Shown: piece by piece, positions 38,874-51,320 of the stretch
How positions within the stretch are numbered: position 1 is the first letter of the stretch
How the letters are laid out: every line of letters begins with the position of its first letter
DNA from: Gonapodya sp. JEL0774
Lineage: Eukaryota > Monoblepharomycota > Monoblepharidomycetes > Monoblepharidales > Gonapodyaceae
Direction: 5' to 3'
DNA: 64,000 nucleotides
NCBI GenBank assembly: GCA_027604505.1
Contig: JADIIX010000072.1
Span: 1-64,000, forward strand
The notes under the pieces: generated by a model
Seen by the model: the letters and a program-made list of their open reading frames with translations, nothing else
The model's database searches: none
Told to the model about the DNA's origin: nothing
Made by a program: the position numbers and the translations under genes

Positions 38874-39954
38874 TTATAACTTCCCCTTAAGTCGTTTCTC
38901 GATCTTCTTTTCCACAATCTGGTCCACCACATTTTCTAGAACTGACGCTAACCCAGCTCGCTTCACACCGTCCTCTCCTTCGCCAAATCCAACAAGCAAT
39001 CCCCTCAAAGACCTTTCAACGTACTTTCCCATTACATCAACTTCGAGGTTGACTTTGGCACCAGGCGAGTAGAGTCCGAGTGTGACGTGCTCTCGTGTGT
39101 AGGGGATAAGCATGACGGTGAACTCCCGTTTTACGGGATCCGACCCAATAACAGTCAAGGATGTCCCGTCCAAACAAACGTAGCCCTTTGGTACAATGAA
39201 CAGGAAAGGGTCTGGAAGTTGTTCGTCTGGGGATTCGGATGTGGGCAGCACGGAGTGAGAGGCAGGGATGTGGAAGGTATAAATGAAAGAGTTGGGAGGG
39301 TCCGGTACTATCGACTTGATAATGCACGTGGTATCAACGTGCCCCTACAAACGGTTGAATTGTTGTGTCATTTCTCATTTCTCAATTGGGAAACGGATGC
39401 ACTGGTGAAAGGCTGACCTGGACCATATGACCGCCGAAACGAGATTCACCAGACATTGCACGTTCAAGATTTACTTTGGAACCAATTTTAAGCTCGCCTT
39501 GAAAGAAACCTTGGGGAGTGAGTAGGCAATATGCCCATCACCGCACCAGTGCGGATCTCACCAAGATTAGTTCTCCGCAAGGTCTCCGGCATTACGGCAA
39601 CTTTGAAAAACGTCCGAGCGGAATCGAATTCCGTTACTGTGAGGCAGACGCCTTACAATGAAAAATGAGGAAACATGATGGGTATTCGAATCGGACCGAT
39701 CTGAACGCATCAAACCCTCTCGAGCTCTCAAAACTATATTTTCACCTCCCGTTTCCTATTTCCTCTTGTTCGTTCTCTGTGAGCCTGAAAGTCCGCTCAC
39801 CATTGACCATGATTGAGTCTCCAAGCTTGCAGTCCCCAAGGATGGACGAAGCATCCGAGATGGTGAGGGACATGCCTCCCCCCCCCGTCTCCGTTTTATC
39901 CAGAGCATCGGTGACGGAGATGTAGCCGAGGTGTTCTACGATGCCGGTGAACAT
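38874..39954 (-). CDS. RIB5: Riboflavin synthase (alpha chain)
   Basis: Four exons, complement(join(38874..39344, 39418..39509, 39562..39651, 39801..39954)), 268 residues. It starts MFTGIVEHLGYI, the invariant riboflavin synthase N-terminus. Then LGDSIMVNGVCLTVTEFDSA, ERAMSGESRFGGHMVQGHVD (central repeat junction), and the second barrel with LDGTSLTVIGSD and MLIPYTREHVTLG. It converts two 6,7-dimethyl-8-ribityllumazine to riboflavin and the pyrimidinedione, normally as a trimer. A Ser/Pro-rich loop in the second half (about SVLPTSESPDEQLPDPF) explains the extra length over the usual 230-240 residues. The gene converges with the cap methyltransferase, with 65 bp between stops. Confidence 0.95.
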
Positions 39955-40161
39955 TTTATAGATTGCAAATTGTGAGGTGAAACTGAGATCGGCATCTATT
40001 ATGTAATTTGCTTTGAACTTTTTCAATCATCTTCACTTCAGCTTTGTCCCCTCATAGAAATAAGATTGCGACAGTGTTATTATTATAAAAGTGTATGCAA
40101 TTTACATATTGTCACATAACTTCACAGAATTGAAAGAGCTAATCCGGACCTTTGTGACTTG

Positions 40162-43100
40162 TTAAGTATCATCCAAAGAGTGGCCAGTGCTAGAGCGTGT
40201 GCTTCCGTTTCTCCGTATACCAAGATTTGAGAACAAGCCCCCGTTAGACAGTCGTGTTTCCGAGCCAGACGGACTGGGAGGCTGGCTTCCTGGTTTGAAC
40301 ACGAGTCCCAGTCGCAAAACAATACCTGAGTCCAATTCCAACGTTCCGTCCCATGCCCATGCACCCTCCTTGGTCCATTTTCCTGGATCCTCCCGCAAAT
40401 GTTTGCGGAGATCAAATTTCACGACGCCAATTACATCTGAGTCCAACAGACGGTGGGACTTGACTTCCACATCGAGAACACATGGTTCACGACTGCGTAA
40501 TCTGAATGCTGCTCCTTCATTCCAGATTGGAGACAAATTTTTCTTGATAACCTTGGAACGAAGAACCGGCTCTTTATGTCCATCCCTTGCAATCTTTACG
40601 TAAGTGTCGGGGACTGTGGATCCGTTAGATTCGTATCACAACGTTCGCGTTTGGAGAGAAATAATAACTCACGAGTTTCGCCCCTCTTATGAATCCCTGT
40701 GGCGCCCTCAACGTGCACGGTGCATGTACCCGAGCTCAAATCTCTAGGAAGATCGGTATTGATACTCAAAAGTGAGGATGACCGTGATCTGCTTAGCTCA
40801 GGCATGGAGCCTGATGGGGCCATAGATGGGGCGGTACCCGTGGTCTCAGATAAGTAGTCCACCCTCACCGACTCTACGGCAGCCAGGGGTGTTGGAGGAG
40901 TCACTGTGACGGGGACAGCAGCAATGCCCAAAGTCTGGGTGGGCACACGCTCAGCCAGCAGCTGAATCGGTTTGTCATTTGGAGTGTTCGCAGCATTGTC
41001 GGTGGGACCTTCCGTCCTCCTTGGTGGAGAAACGGACGGCAAGAAAGGTGCAGTAGAATTTCTCCCTTCACTCTCAGATGTCCTTGCCCACTGGAAAGCG
41101 TCTGCAATTTTGCCCGCCCTAGGAAACCTCTTCTTCCAATCAGATCCCTCGTTTTCTGTGAAACTGACTGCGAAATTCAGCTTTCCCTTGGCCGGTATAC
41201 CGTTCTCAGCTTTTTCTAGTGGCAGCGATCTTTCAACGGTGGCACCCGAAAGCAAGGTCTTGATGTCAACGAGCACTCGACCCAGCCTTTTATCCTTGAG
41301 CCGATTCCAATCCCACACCTCAATTTCAACTTTCGACGACAGCTTTGAGGGGATATCAAATGATATAGATTCGGCAAAGATAGGGTTCAGTGAGTCCTTC
41401 ACTATCTTTGTTGTGTGCACTATGTTGATAAGAAATTGAATGACTGTGTGAAACAGGTTCCATCCGGTTGCGATTTGATTTGTACCCACGTTTTCTGCCA
41501 TCCACAATGACTCTACAGTATGGGTCGCTGAGCCCATCACTGTCGGCTGCAAAGAGACCTTCCGCCGACTGAATATCCAAACGCAAACTCCCCTTGCCTG
41601 AAAGAGCATTGTACTGATTACAGAGAGAAGAGCACAACTAGAAGACATTCCCCGCAACCCACCTGAAGTTACTTCCGCGAACTTGAGAGAGAATTACATG
41701 AAACACATCATTCAAGAACTGAGTTCAAGTTGCCCGGCGACAAGAAAATCGGTTCACACTCACTTTTATATCCACAGGAGAGACAGTTACAACGACTTTC
41801 ACTTCTCCCTGCGGAACCGCAGCTCCCGGCGCGCCAGTAAATCCAATCCACTCGCTTTTTCCAAACTTGTCCGCAATGGTTTCAAGTGGTGCGTCAATTT
41901 GACCTAGAATGCGCTCGGATGGCAATTTCGATCTGTCACCCTCGAACTTTCGACACACTTGCAAGAAAAATCTCGCTGAGCTCAAATCTCGAACAAAAGT
42001 CTCGAACACTGAGAACCTATCGATAAGCTCCAGGGATACTGGGTAGAATGAGAAGTAAGGATGAAGACTCACCATCTTCGAAGACGGGGTCTCGATCGGA
42101 CTTGGCTTTCGTTTCAAAAGCGACTTCATCGCCTTGTCCGTCAAAACTCAACAGTGCGCAGTAGACATTCGGGGGGTTGTTTATCAGCTTTCGCACTTGC
42201 TGGATCCTCACGCGTATAATTCCAGAGCCTAGGGTGATCACAAGAGGAGGGTTGGCCGAAGACCATGACAAGTGCAATCTCTTCCCATCAAACCTTGGAG
42301 AGACGACCCTTGCAAGGAGGGCAATCCATCTCCTAATGAGACTTCACCCTCCGATATTGCCGTCGACGAGCGAGCTCCGATTCCCTCAGTCGAAGAGTAC
42401 AGTGAAAAGGTCCCTCTCACCACCGGATGGTAAGAGACTTCAAAGTTCAACTCGCCCGGCACAGTACCGCCGGTATTATTCTTCCTTTGGAAGAGAGGTG
42501 TAGACCTTTTGGACGGAGGGAAATGGCGTGACAACACTCCGGACGGAAGTTTCCAGACCGACTTACACCATTAGTGTCTGTCCAAGCTCCGATTCACTCC
42601 TCACAAATTTGACGCCGTCCTTCTGCAATACTGGAGGGGGGCCAAGCATTGCCATCGAAGAAGAGAGCAAATTTTCCACAGTGCTTGTTGGGCTGCCACG
42701 GGAGCTTGGCGAAGGTGATCTGTCACGAAGCGTTGATCCCTTTGACAAAGACTTCATATCCGGGAACAATGTTATCAAAGGGAATTCGACACGTCCCATC
42801 GATTTGTCCTTCCGCATTTCATTGTAATCGAAAACTTGGAGCTCCAGGCGGTCGTTGGCAGAATAAACAATGATATAAAAGGTCTGGTCCCAAATCGGAT
42901 TCACTACGCGACATGAAGAAAACTTATGTCAACATCGATCCACACAGTGTGTCTACAAAAATAACTCTCACGATCGTTTTCAATCGTTTTGGTACGGTGC
43001 AACAGATTTCCGGACAATGATATCGCAACATAAGGATCTTATGCAGTTGAAAGCAAAATCAGACAAGAAATCTAAGAGCAACTCGTTTTGGGAATATTTA

Positions 43101-46100
43101 GAAAAAGAATGACTCACCCGACACCCCAACAGCCTCTGCATTCTTTAGTTTGCTTGCGTTCTTCAGGGTAAGTCGGGCAATTCCTAGAGGTCTTCGGCTT
43201 TTGGAAATTCCACCACCTTCCTCAGCCATTTCCTGGTTCTCTCCGAGAGTTACCGGGAAGAACGAAAAATTGAGCCTCATCTTCGCTGCTGAGCTCTGTG
43301 CGGATCGACTGCCACTAACGCCGGAGACATTGTACCAATCATCCGACACCTTCCGGCGCAGTGCTTCTGGAAGAGTGACGATCGCCTCGCCTAAAACCAC
43401 ATCAGTAACGAGATCTCGTGAATCCCATATTTGGAAATGCAATGAAGATGTAGAAACATCCTGAACAAACACTTCAAATATTTCCTGGCGATTTTGTGAA
43501 TTAATCTCCGCGCAACAAAGAGCAGGCGAGAAAAGAAACAACCCGGTAACTTACCGTAAAAATTGGGTTGTTGGTCCTCTTCTTTGTTTTGGAAGTGTGC
43601 AAAATTTCGTCTTTCCCTGAAAGTTTGACCTTGACGTACGGATTCAAGACGTGCGACAAGGATCTCGATCCATCGAGATCTTTCACTTGTTGCAGTTGTA
43701 CGCGCAAAACTCCGGATGCTAAGGTTGACAGTCGAAGGTGGCGCAAGCTTGAGAAAAGCTGTACATTTCCTCTTCAGGTATCGCTCCACGACAGAGTATC
43801 ACTCACGTGACTGGGCCATGTTGTTGATGTTGTCTGCAAGTGGATCTCCAGAAGCTGAGAGCTTCTTCAACGGCAGATATTGGACTTCGAGGCGGACCTC
43901 GCTGGAGGTGGCGCGCATGCTTCCGTTTTCGAACAGTTTTGCCCAGACCTGTGAAAATTCCTCTGTAGCCTTTGCAGCCGAAACGACACACGTGGCAGAA
44001 TACTTACGTCGTCACCACCCCATGGACCACCCCTAAAACGACAGCACTCTGGTCGACCACAACGCGTCACTGACAAAATCCAATTGGTGCACTCACCAAT
44101 CCTCCATCATAATCGTCCTCTCAGACTCCGTCAGCTCACCACCTCTCATCACCACATCGGGAATCTGTACTGAGAGGTCTTTTACCTCGGGTGGTTGGCG
44201 CTTTTCATCGGACGACAGTGCAGGCGATATCGGGTCTTCATCGATTCCCCCGTCTTTGTCCTTGAGAGACAAATCTGGAATTGCTGGTACGGGTTTGATC
44301 TTTTCCAGTTCGTGTTCAACAAACAACTTGAGCCATCGAGACAACTTGAGCGTGCGCGTGACTCCAACTGTGAGACCAATCAAATTCGAAACGATCAAAA
44401 TGTCGACGGTACCTTAGCGCAACCAGTCACAGAAGCAAAGAAAAGATTATGATACCCACGGCTCGCGTGCTTGGTCGTATTATTGTAATCCATAATTTCA
44501 ACCTTCAACAGGTCCGCCCCAGTCGCCACGTCCTTGAAAGCAGAAGCGGGAATAAGCACGTATACGGTCTCATTCCACGCGGGGTTGAGATTGTTTTCCA
44601 CAACTCTCGTTTTGGCGCCAGGAATCGGGTGAGAATCGGACTTTGCAAAGAACCCATTTATTCCAGTAAAGAGAGTCGAACAGCAATGAGCGCGCTCACT
44701 CCGAGCAGAATCCGGGCGTAAGGATCTGACTTGCCACCTAGCAAATCGACGTTCTTGAGATTGCGGGCCTCGAAAATGCTGAAGGCTAACACTCCGACGG
44801 TTTCATCTTTGACCACAAGTTCTCATGTCAGTGGGCCCCATCACACCGGTTGCATCACTGAAGAACCGCTTACCGAATCCGTACACTCCCGACGCAGTCA
44901 TCATACCCGCCAAATCAAGGGTGTAACCCTCCCCACCTAAGAAGCCTTGCAAACCTCCCACGACCATGGTATTGATCCATTCAGCAAGTCCCGGAATGTT
45001 GAAAACTTCGACGTTGAGTGCAGACAAGCTAAAATTGAGATATGGGGCAGGTGCGTACGGCGGCATCAAGATTGTTACAGTGCCGATGTGGGGAAACGAT
45101 GGAATGAGTTTCATCCGGACGATAAGCTAGATGGAAAATAATAATCAATTGAATGTGTTGCTTTGACAGTAAAACCAACGACCATCACCAGCACTGGTAC
45201 GGGTAAGCCTCCAACACACCTGGAGATCCAGTTCAACATCTTTGACCTCCACTGCGACCGGCACCGTCACCATACCTTTACCTACTCGCGCTGTGAGCAC
45301 CACTTGCGAATTTTTTGGGTCGTAACCTAGTCCATCGCCTTCAAGTTGGGCCCTAGGGGTTGTTTTCAATCCCGCGGCTGTTCCCGCCGCCCTTAGTGTT
45401 GAATCCACACTAGAAAGTGAGCCGCTGGTGGCGTAGATGGGTGGACCTGGAGGGTTGGTCCCGTAGAGCTTGTTAGCATCGTGGGCGGTGTATGAGGCGC
45501 CCGAGACACGGAGGATGTTGCGGCGAGAGCGGTCGTTGCGTGCGATTTTGATGTCGTCGTTTGATAGAGGAGTGAAAGTGATGTGGAGCAGCCATTGCTG
45601 ACGGGAACAGAAAGTTCGTGTGAGCAGCGAGAGCCTGAGGCTCTTCCAGGCGAAGGGATCCTGGCGCTCGACTATACTCCATCACTCACCACTACGTCCT
45701 GCTCCTCGTGGGGAAAGCTCTTCACACACTCGATTCGCGGGCCTTGGGATCCCAAGGTAAAGGTGGTGAGTTTGAGACTCTGGAGGAAGTTGGGAGTCGC
45801 TGAGTCAAGTACTGCGTCAATGACATTGGTGAGGGTTTCCGAAAGGGAAGGTTCGTAAATAAGCCAAAAGCGAGCCAGAAGCAGGTTGAACCATTCGGCA
45901 GCTTGCGCGCACAAAAGAGTGTAGAACCGGGTGGTGGGAACGTGAAGACCATGCCGCACACTGTGAGATTCCACGAACGACACTCCCCCTTCAGAGAAGG
46001 TCCAAAGTCATACCTTCAAGATCTGAAAATTTCATTGAAAGCTGGAGTGAAGTCCAATTCATTCGTCGGACCGGGGTCGTGAGCGTCACAACATCAGGTC

Positions 46101-46509
46101 CCCATTCAGCCGGCTTCGGGTGGCGACAGGTTCCACCCACCTTTTCCGCCGCCAGTTCCCTCTTTATCTGAGCCCTCATCCTCCTATACTGCGCCTCTCT
46201 ATTTCTCTTCCAAATCCCGGCCGCTGCCGCCGCGAGACCGAGCACCCACACCCAGCCCATTCTCCACGAGCCGAGAAAGTAAGCAATCAGCAATCCCACG
46301 ACGACCACACCGGCCCGCTCGTATTCCTCCCTGAACCCAACGAACTGTTCCAGTCCAAACGGAAGCGATGGCTCCATGGGTATGTCCCGTGTCTCGTACG
46401 AGAGCGAGGGAACTGCTGAGGTGTCCGATGAGAGCGAAGGGGCCCGGGGTTTCGTCCCGGGGATCGTCGGCACCGGAGCGGAGGACACGGCTTTTGCAGG
46501 CGTGTCCAT
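40162..46509 (-). CDS. Tricalbin/extended synaptotagmin: ER hairpin, SMP domain, about six C2 domains
   Basis: A long minus-strand gene with many introns. ATG 46507-46509 begins exon 1 (46141-46509) with a hydrophobic hairpin GVVVVGLLIAYFLGSW plus VWVLGLAAAAAGIW. Phase-checked early exons: 46014-46041, 45690-45901, 45220-45597, 44874-45126, 44700-44806. The SMP domain runs AAEWFNLLLARFWLIYEPSL to LAEWINTMVVGGLQGFLGG. C2-like modules follow near 44806-44400 (DLLGGKSDPYARILLG, ENNLNPAWNETVY), 43750-43250 (VLRVQLQQVKDLDG), 43200-42560 (NPIWDQTFYIIV), 42250-41730 (GIIRVRIQQVRKL), 41620-41150 (DSDGLSDPYCRVIVDG, DSLNPIFAE) and 40740-40290 (KKNLSPIWNEGAAF). Only the first and fifth keep the acidic calcium-loop residues. 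Tricalbins tether ER to plasma membrane and carry lipids between them. Six C2 modules exceed the usual three to five. Stop at 40162-40164. Confidence 0.9.
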
Positions 46510-47370
46510 GATGGGCGATGTCGTGGTAGCGGAGTTGTGAACGTGTGGCTGGTGGCTTTTTCAGTTGGGTGCCAAGCGTCGTGGTTGAGGGTAACGACCC
46601 TTTGCGTCACTTGGTCGTCAGACGGACGCTGGGTGTCCAAGGTCGCTTGGGCGTATGAAAACAGAGGTTGCAAAAATCTTTCCGGAAATCGACGCGTTTC
46701 CCGTTGTCTTTCTCGTGTGTTTTCTGAATCGTGGAATAGGTTTCTCCGCAAGGGAGGCGTTGTCGGCATGACGGGAGAGAGCCTCACGATCCTTCGACCC
46801 CTATAACATGCACAGCCCAAAAGATGACACTGCTTTGTATACTCATAAATGTATTGGTACTCCAATCAATCGTTGACGCAGTTTGCAGAGTAAATGATTT
46901 CACAGGTCCGAATCACAGCTTTGACGGGAACTTCATGCGCGCTGGGAGCAAATTCATTGGAAAACGCGCCGCCTGCTGCACAATACGCCATCATTTGTCC
47001 TACTCTCATCGGACCCACGACGAGAAGCCATTCAGCCAATTCATTCTTTTCGAGCGGGCCATGAAGTTCGGTCACTGCCAAGCAACGAACGGGGGCCAAT
47101 CCGACATCGGCACCTGATTCCCAGCAAAAATGGGTAAATCCAAACACGTGTAAGGAGAACCAAACTTCACAGTCGAATTATCGATATACTAGACCATGTA
47201 CTGAGGGTGTCCCGTACCATCTCTAAGCATTTTCTGGCCTCCGATCGAAAACCCGTAATATGAGCCGACCTGGACCACACATCACATTCCGGCGCATGCA
47301 CGCGGCTGGTGCTCCCCATTCCCATTCCAGCGTGGCCTTGGCCTTTTTGGAAAAAAAAAAAACCTTCCGT
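46510..47370. other. Intergenic with one weak open frame
   Basis: Upstream of the tricalbin. A minus-strand frame 46866-47147 reads ELAEWLLVVGPMRVGQMMAY but begins at GTG and matches no family I know; it might be an exon. A run of about 12 A lies near 47350. No other feature seen. Confidence 0.35.
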
Positions 47371-47694
47371 TCATACGACAGTTTGTTTCTCTCTTTTCTC
47401 CTCCTGTGTCGCCCCGTGCTGGGTGGCTTCGCAAAACGGTGGGTGCAGTGAAATGAGTGTCGAAGCACGAGGAGGGCTCGTGGATGAGTACGCGATTATG
47501 AAACCAACAAGCATTGCATTCAGTTCAAGCAGAAGAAATGCGGCAACTCCCATTGGCCTAGACGGCGCTCTTCCACACGTCTTCCGGTTTGGCGTGGTGA
47601 CAGGCCCGTCACCGGCCGTCGCGAGTACTGACCCGTTCCCCATCACCCGACAAAAAGTCACACAAACAGAAAAGACAACGAAAACAGCCATCAT
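47371..47694 (-). CDS. Possible small secreted or membrane protein
   Basis: A 107-codon frame from ATG 47692-47694 with a signal-like start (MMAVFVVFSVCVTFCRVMG) and a second hydrophobic stretch MGVAAFLLLELNAMLVGFII. It lies downstream of uL4 on the same strand. No family, no cysteine pattern. Could be chance or part of the uL4 3' UTR. Confidence 0.25.
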   Translation of the reverse strand: MMAVFVVFSVCVTFCRVMGNGSVLATAGDGPVTTPNRKTCGRAPSRPMGVAAFLLLELNAMLVGFIIAYSSTSPPRASTLISLHPPFCEATQHGATQEEKREKQTVV

Positions 47695-47863
47695 GTATCA
47701 CCAAACATCCATATTCATCATACGCCAGTCACAACCATCTCGGTCCTTCGTCCCTTAAAGTAGTTTTTTTTTGAAGTCTTTTACAAATCGTATAAGTGCA
47801 TTGTTTGTGCCCGCCACAGCTCACACGGCTCCAGCCCCACGACCCTCAAGCTCACCGGTTCTT

Positions 47864-50139
47864 TTACTCGGCGAGGAGGGGAAGGAACTTCGCGGATTTG
47901 TTCTGGTGGGCCTGTGGGGGAAAGGGGACACAAGGTTGGGACGTATGAGCTCCACAGTCCACACCACACACCCCCCATCCCCCCCACGCACCTTCTTTGC
48001 CGCCTTCTTCGCCTCCACCGCGCTCTTCCTAGCCTCCTTATCCTCTGCCCTCTTCTTCTCTGCCAGCATCTCCTTGCGCCTGGTGACGAGCGCGTACGGG
48101 TTGAGCCGGACCAGCACGCCCACGTTCTTGAGCGGGTTCTTGCGCTGCACGTGCGGGCGCTTGGTCGACGAGGCTTGCGCGGGTTTCAGCACGGATTGGA
48201 CCTCGTCAGAGTTGATCAGACGGGGGAGGTCGGGGAGGGTCATGGTGGGGAAGGGGAGGCTGGGGGTTGGGGTGTGGGGAGGAAGGGGAGAGCAAAGTGT
48301 GTCAGTCAAAGTGTGCTCGAGAGTGTGTAGTACAGTAGATCCGCCCGTCAACAGCCCTCGACCTCCCTGTCCACACCCCATACGTCGTGCCCTCCCCAAG
48401 CCCACACCTCACCGCCCCTCTCCTATACCCCCCTTGCCCCTCCCCCACACCCGTGCCAACTCACGTGTACTCCTTCTTCACCTCGGACGGCGTGCTCGTC
48501 GTGCCAAAGATCCTGTCGAGCTTCTCCACCGCGGGCTGGGTCCACACAATGAACCGGCCGACGTGGCCGCCGGGGGCGAGTTGGAGGAGGCTCAGGCTGT
48601 GGACAGAGGCCTGGGGGAGGCGGGAGGATGGTCGGTGAGTGGGGTCGTGGACACGTGACATGGGGACGACAGACAGGGCAGCCCGAACCACGCGGTCGGC
48701 AAGAGAAGACGTGTCGTGTCACGATACTCACCACCTCGACACCCGGAATGTTGCGGAAGGCCTGCACGATACCGTCGTCCTTATCGTACACCACGAGCGG
48801 GCCGCGTCTGGACTTGTGCCTCCTGTTCCTCAGTTTGCCCTTGCCTGCTCTCAACTTTTTACTCTCGACGACCCTCTTCACGTCCTGCGCGGCGTTTGCG
48901 GCCTTGAGCGCGGTCACGGCATCCTTTGTCTTCTTGAGCGACTCGACCGAGCCGTCGAGGACCAGGGGCACCTCGGCGACCTTGTCAATCTTGTGGCCGC
49001 GGGCCATGACCAGGGCGGGCAGGGCAGAGGCAGCCAGGGCAGAGGCGACGGCGAAGCGCTTTTGGTTCTGGTTGGTCTTGACGTGCCATTTGCGCCAGGT
49101 TTTGGTGGGGGCGAACATGCGGCCGCCGCGGCACATGTTGCCGTACTAGGGAGCGTGAGATGGGATTGTGTGGAGAGAGGATAAGCAAAAGAGGAAATAG
49201 CAAAGACGAAACAGGAACCGAGGGCAGCGGGCGGAAGGCATAGGATCGATCGTAACGAAGCAACCCAATCCAAATCCCCAGTCAAATGAAACCATCTTCC
49301 CCACGCCGCTCGGCTAAAGACTCCCTCTCTCTCGCCTCACTCGCACTCGCAACCGTACCCCTCAAAAAACTCAACACCCTCTTACTCATACTCACGGCAG
49401 CCTGACCGGCACGGTGTGTACCTCCTCCAGAGACACGGGGGATACGAGCGACGGCGCGACCTGGGAGTGGGGTGGTGTGGTGAACACACGTTCCATGAGC
49501 CCAAAGGGGTCAAATCGGTCCATCCATCTCGTAAAAAAACTCCTGCACAAAGGGGTCGATTGGTCCACAAGGTCCATTGTGCCCATATGGACCGCAAAGG
49601 TCAATAGGCCCATATGGACCACAAAGGTCAATCGCCTCCCGCGGATGTCCTTTGGTCCATTAGGCCCATACGGACCGCAAAGTTCAATCGCCTCCGGCGG
49701 ACTACCTCCCTTCGGTCGGGAGAGGCGCTCGCTGACGCTCGCGCACTCTGCTCAATACTCACCGGTACCCCAAGAAATGGCGGATGTCTGGTGACCCGCC
49801 TCTCTGGAGACGGCATAGGGCTGCCTCTTGTTCTTTGCCATGTTTGTGTGTACAAACTGGACAATGTCGGGTCTGATGGGAGCGCGGAAGACTGCGGGAG
49901 TGACGACTGTGCCTGCGGAAGAGGCATCAGAGGCGGAGTAGACAGAGATAGTAGGGCGGGAGGCCTGGGAGTAGGGGAGTAGGGGAGTAGGGGAGTAGGG
50001 GAGTAGGGGGTATGTAGGGGGTATGTAGGGGTATGGGGGTATTGGGGGTATGGGGGTACAGTGGGGTATGGGGTGTGGGGAGGGAGAGATGATGGTGGGA
50101 AAGGGGAGTTTAAGGGAAGGGGATGAATCCACGTACCAT
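47864..50139 (-). CDS. RPL4: 60S ribosomal protein uL4
   Basis: Seven exons, complement(join(47864..47911, 47992..48259, 48465..48610, 48732..49145, 49396..49460, 49763..49964, 50137..50139)), 381 residues. Splicing gives [13 protein letters not shown], then [53 protein letters not shown] and [17 protein letters not shown], the classical uL4 signature. The C-terminal extension is Lys-rich ([20 protein letters not shown]) and ends FLPLLAE. uL4 lines the peptide exit tunnel with its long loop. Exon 1 is the ATG alone, and intron 1 (49965-50136) is packed with GGGGAGTA and GGGGGTATGTA repeats. Intron 2 (49461-49762) contains three dispersed copies of a 25-bp unit. The length is near yeast (362) and shorter than human (427). 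Confidence 0.97.
49581..49688. repeat. Three copies of a 25-bp unit inside uL4 intron 2
   Basis: GCCCATATGGACCGCAAAGG-type units begin at 49581, 49609 and 49664, each followed by TCAAT. The second and third copies are also followed by CGCCTCC-C/G-GCGGA. Related GGTCCA(C/T) pieces flank them (49561-49578, 49654). Confidence 0.8.
49965..50136. repeat. Purine-rich tandem repeats in uL4 intron 1
   Basis: On the + strand, repeats of GGAGTAGG (about 49968-50008), GGGGGTATGTA and GGGGGTATGG (about 50006-50075) fill most of the intron between the ATG-only exon and exon 2. Confidence 0.85.
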
Positions 50140-50736
50140 TTTGACTGGAATGGGAAGGGAAAGAGAACAGAGCGTGGGATGGGTGGATGGGGTGGATGGG
50201 TAGGGTGGTGTTGAAGGGGGTCGATGGGTGGGGGTGATGTCGAAGGGGGGAATGGGAATGGGAATGGGGAATGGGAATGGGTGCAGTTTTGGTCCGCGTC
50301 TTCTTCTGCTTCAAACCCACTTCCTGTTTGCCGCGTCAGGTTGCTCGGAATGCGCCTTCCCCTCGATGGATGTCTTCAAAGTTCGGTAGCCTGGTGTGGG
50401 TCAAACGATCTCAGCTGTGGTCGCTTGCTTGCCCCGTCATCACCATCACAAACCCGCAAACGCTGTCAAACGAATGGTTAAACATTATTCTTCTCAGTCA
50501 AATTAGTTCTTTTACCCCGATGAGTTTCTTCTTAACATGTTTTACAGTGGGTTCGGTGACGCGGGAGAAGAAAGCGGAAAACAACAAAAATTTTGCATCA
50601 CGCTTTGCCATGCTCATGTGACTCAGGGTCAATAGATCCTGAAGTGCTCAATAGGCACATTGTTATAATAAAGTCAACGCTCCAGTTTATGCTCATCTAA
50701 ACTCTCTTGTACTCGTGACATGATACAAATCTCACA

Positions 50737-51320
50737 CTAATGTCTGACAGCAGACTCTTTGGCGATCTGAAGCACCTCACCGGTGAACGATGAACCCATG
50801 CGTCAGTATCTTACAGTTGGCCAATCCATTTTGTGGCTTTCATGTATCAACAGAGCACATTGCAAATGCTGGTTCTTCCGATCCGCCGCTCCGCTCCCGG
50901 TACTCTCTGACCTTCAAGGGTTCCGATTACCGGAATCACATCAAATTTGGCCAGCTCTGCCCCCCTTTTCGGCAGATCGAGCGAGGCTAAAAACCCTGTA
51001 GCCAGCGTTAGGACATGATACGCGAGACGGGACCGCCCACGTAAACCATTTTCGCTCCTTGTCGCATGAAAAAGTTTCCAGGAAGGACGGATGCGAGATG
51101 AAAACGAGGGCAAGGGAAACGCGTATCGATGATGAATACTTTGGGTAACATAAAGGAGAAAGAGACGTTGCCGCACATGGATGCTTGATGATCAGTTGCG
51201 GGACATGGATACTTACGTGATCATCAGTCCCGGCCAGATGCTTCACAATGAATAAGTAAGTCACCGTAATTTATACGCTTCACTTTTTGCCCTTTGAGCG
51301 CTAATCTACTTCGTTTGTAG
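50737..51320 (-). pseudogene. Inverted, decayed copy of the epimerase gene 5' region
   Basis: On the minus strand this 584-bp block matches 28413-28960 (548 bp), from the 3' UTR of the hydrolase gene through promoter, doubled start region, exon 1, intron 1 and exon 2. Decay is plain. The exon 1 donor GTACGC has become ATACGC. Extra bases appear in exon 2 (GCGAAAATGGTTTACG for GCGAATGGTTACG, CCTAACGC for CCTACGC, a longer G run before GCAGAGCTGG). The rest of the gene is absent. The two blocks are inverted and about 22 kb apart. The copy keeps six bases (TTCACC, on the minus strand) that the parent lacks near 28912. Confidence 0.9.

Noticed and set aside
50847-51264. Functional second epimerase gene on the minus strand
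   Set aside because: Donor loss, several frame-shifting insertions and the missing 3' two thirds show it is a dead fragment.
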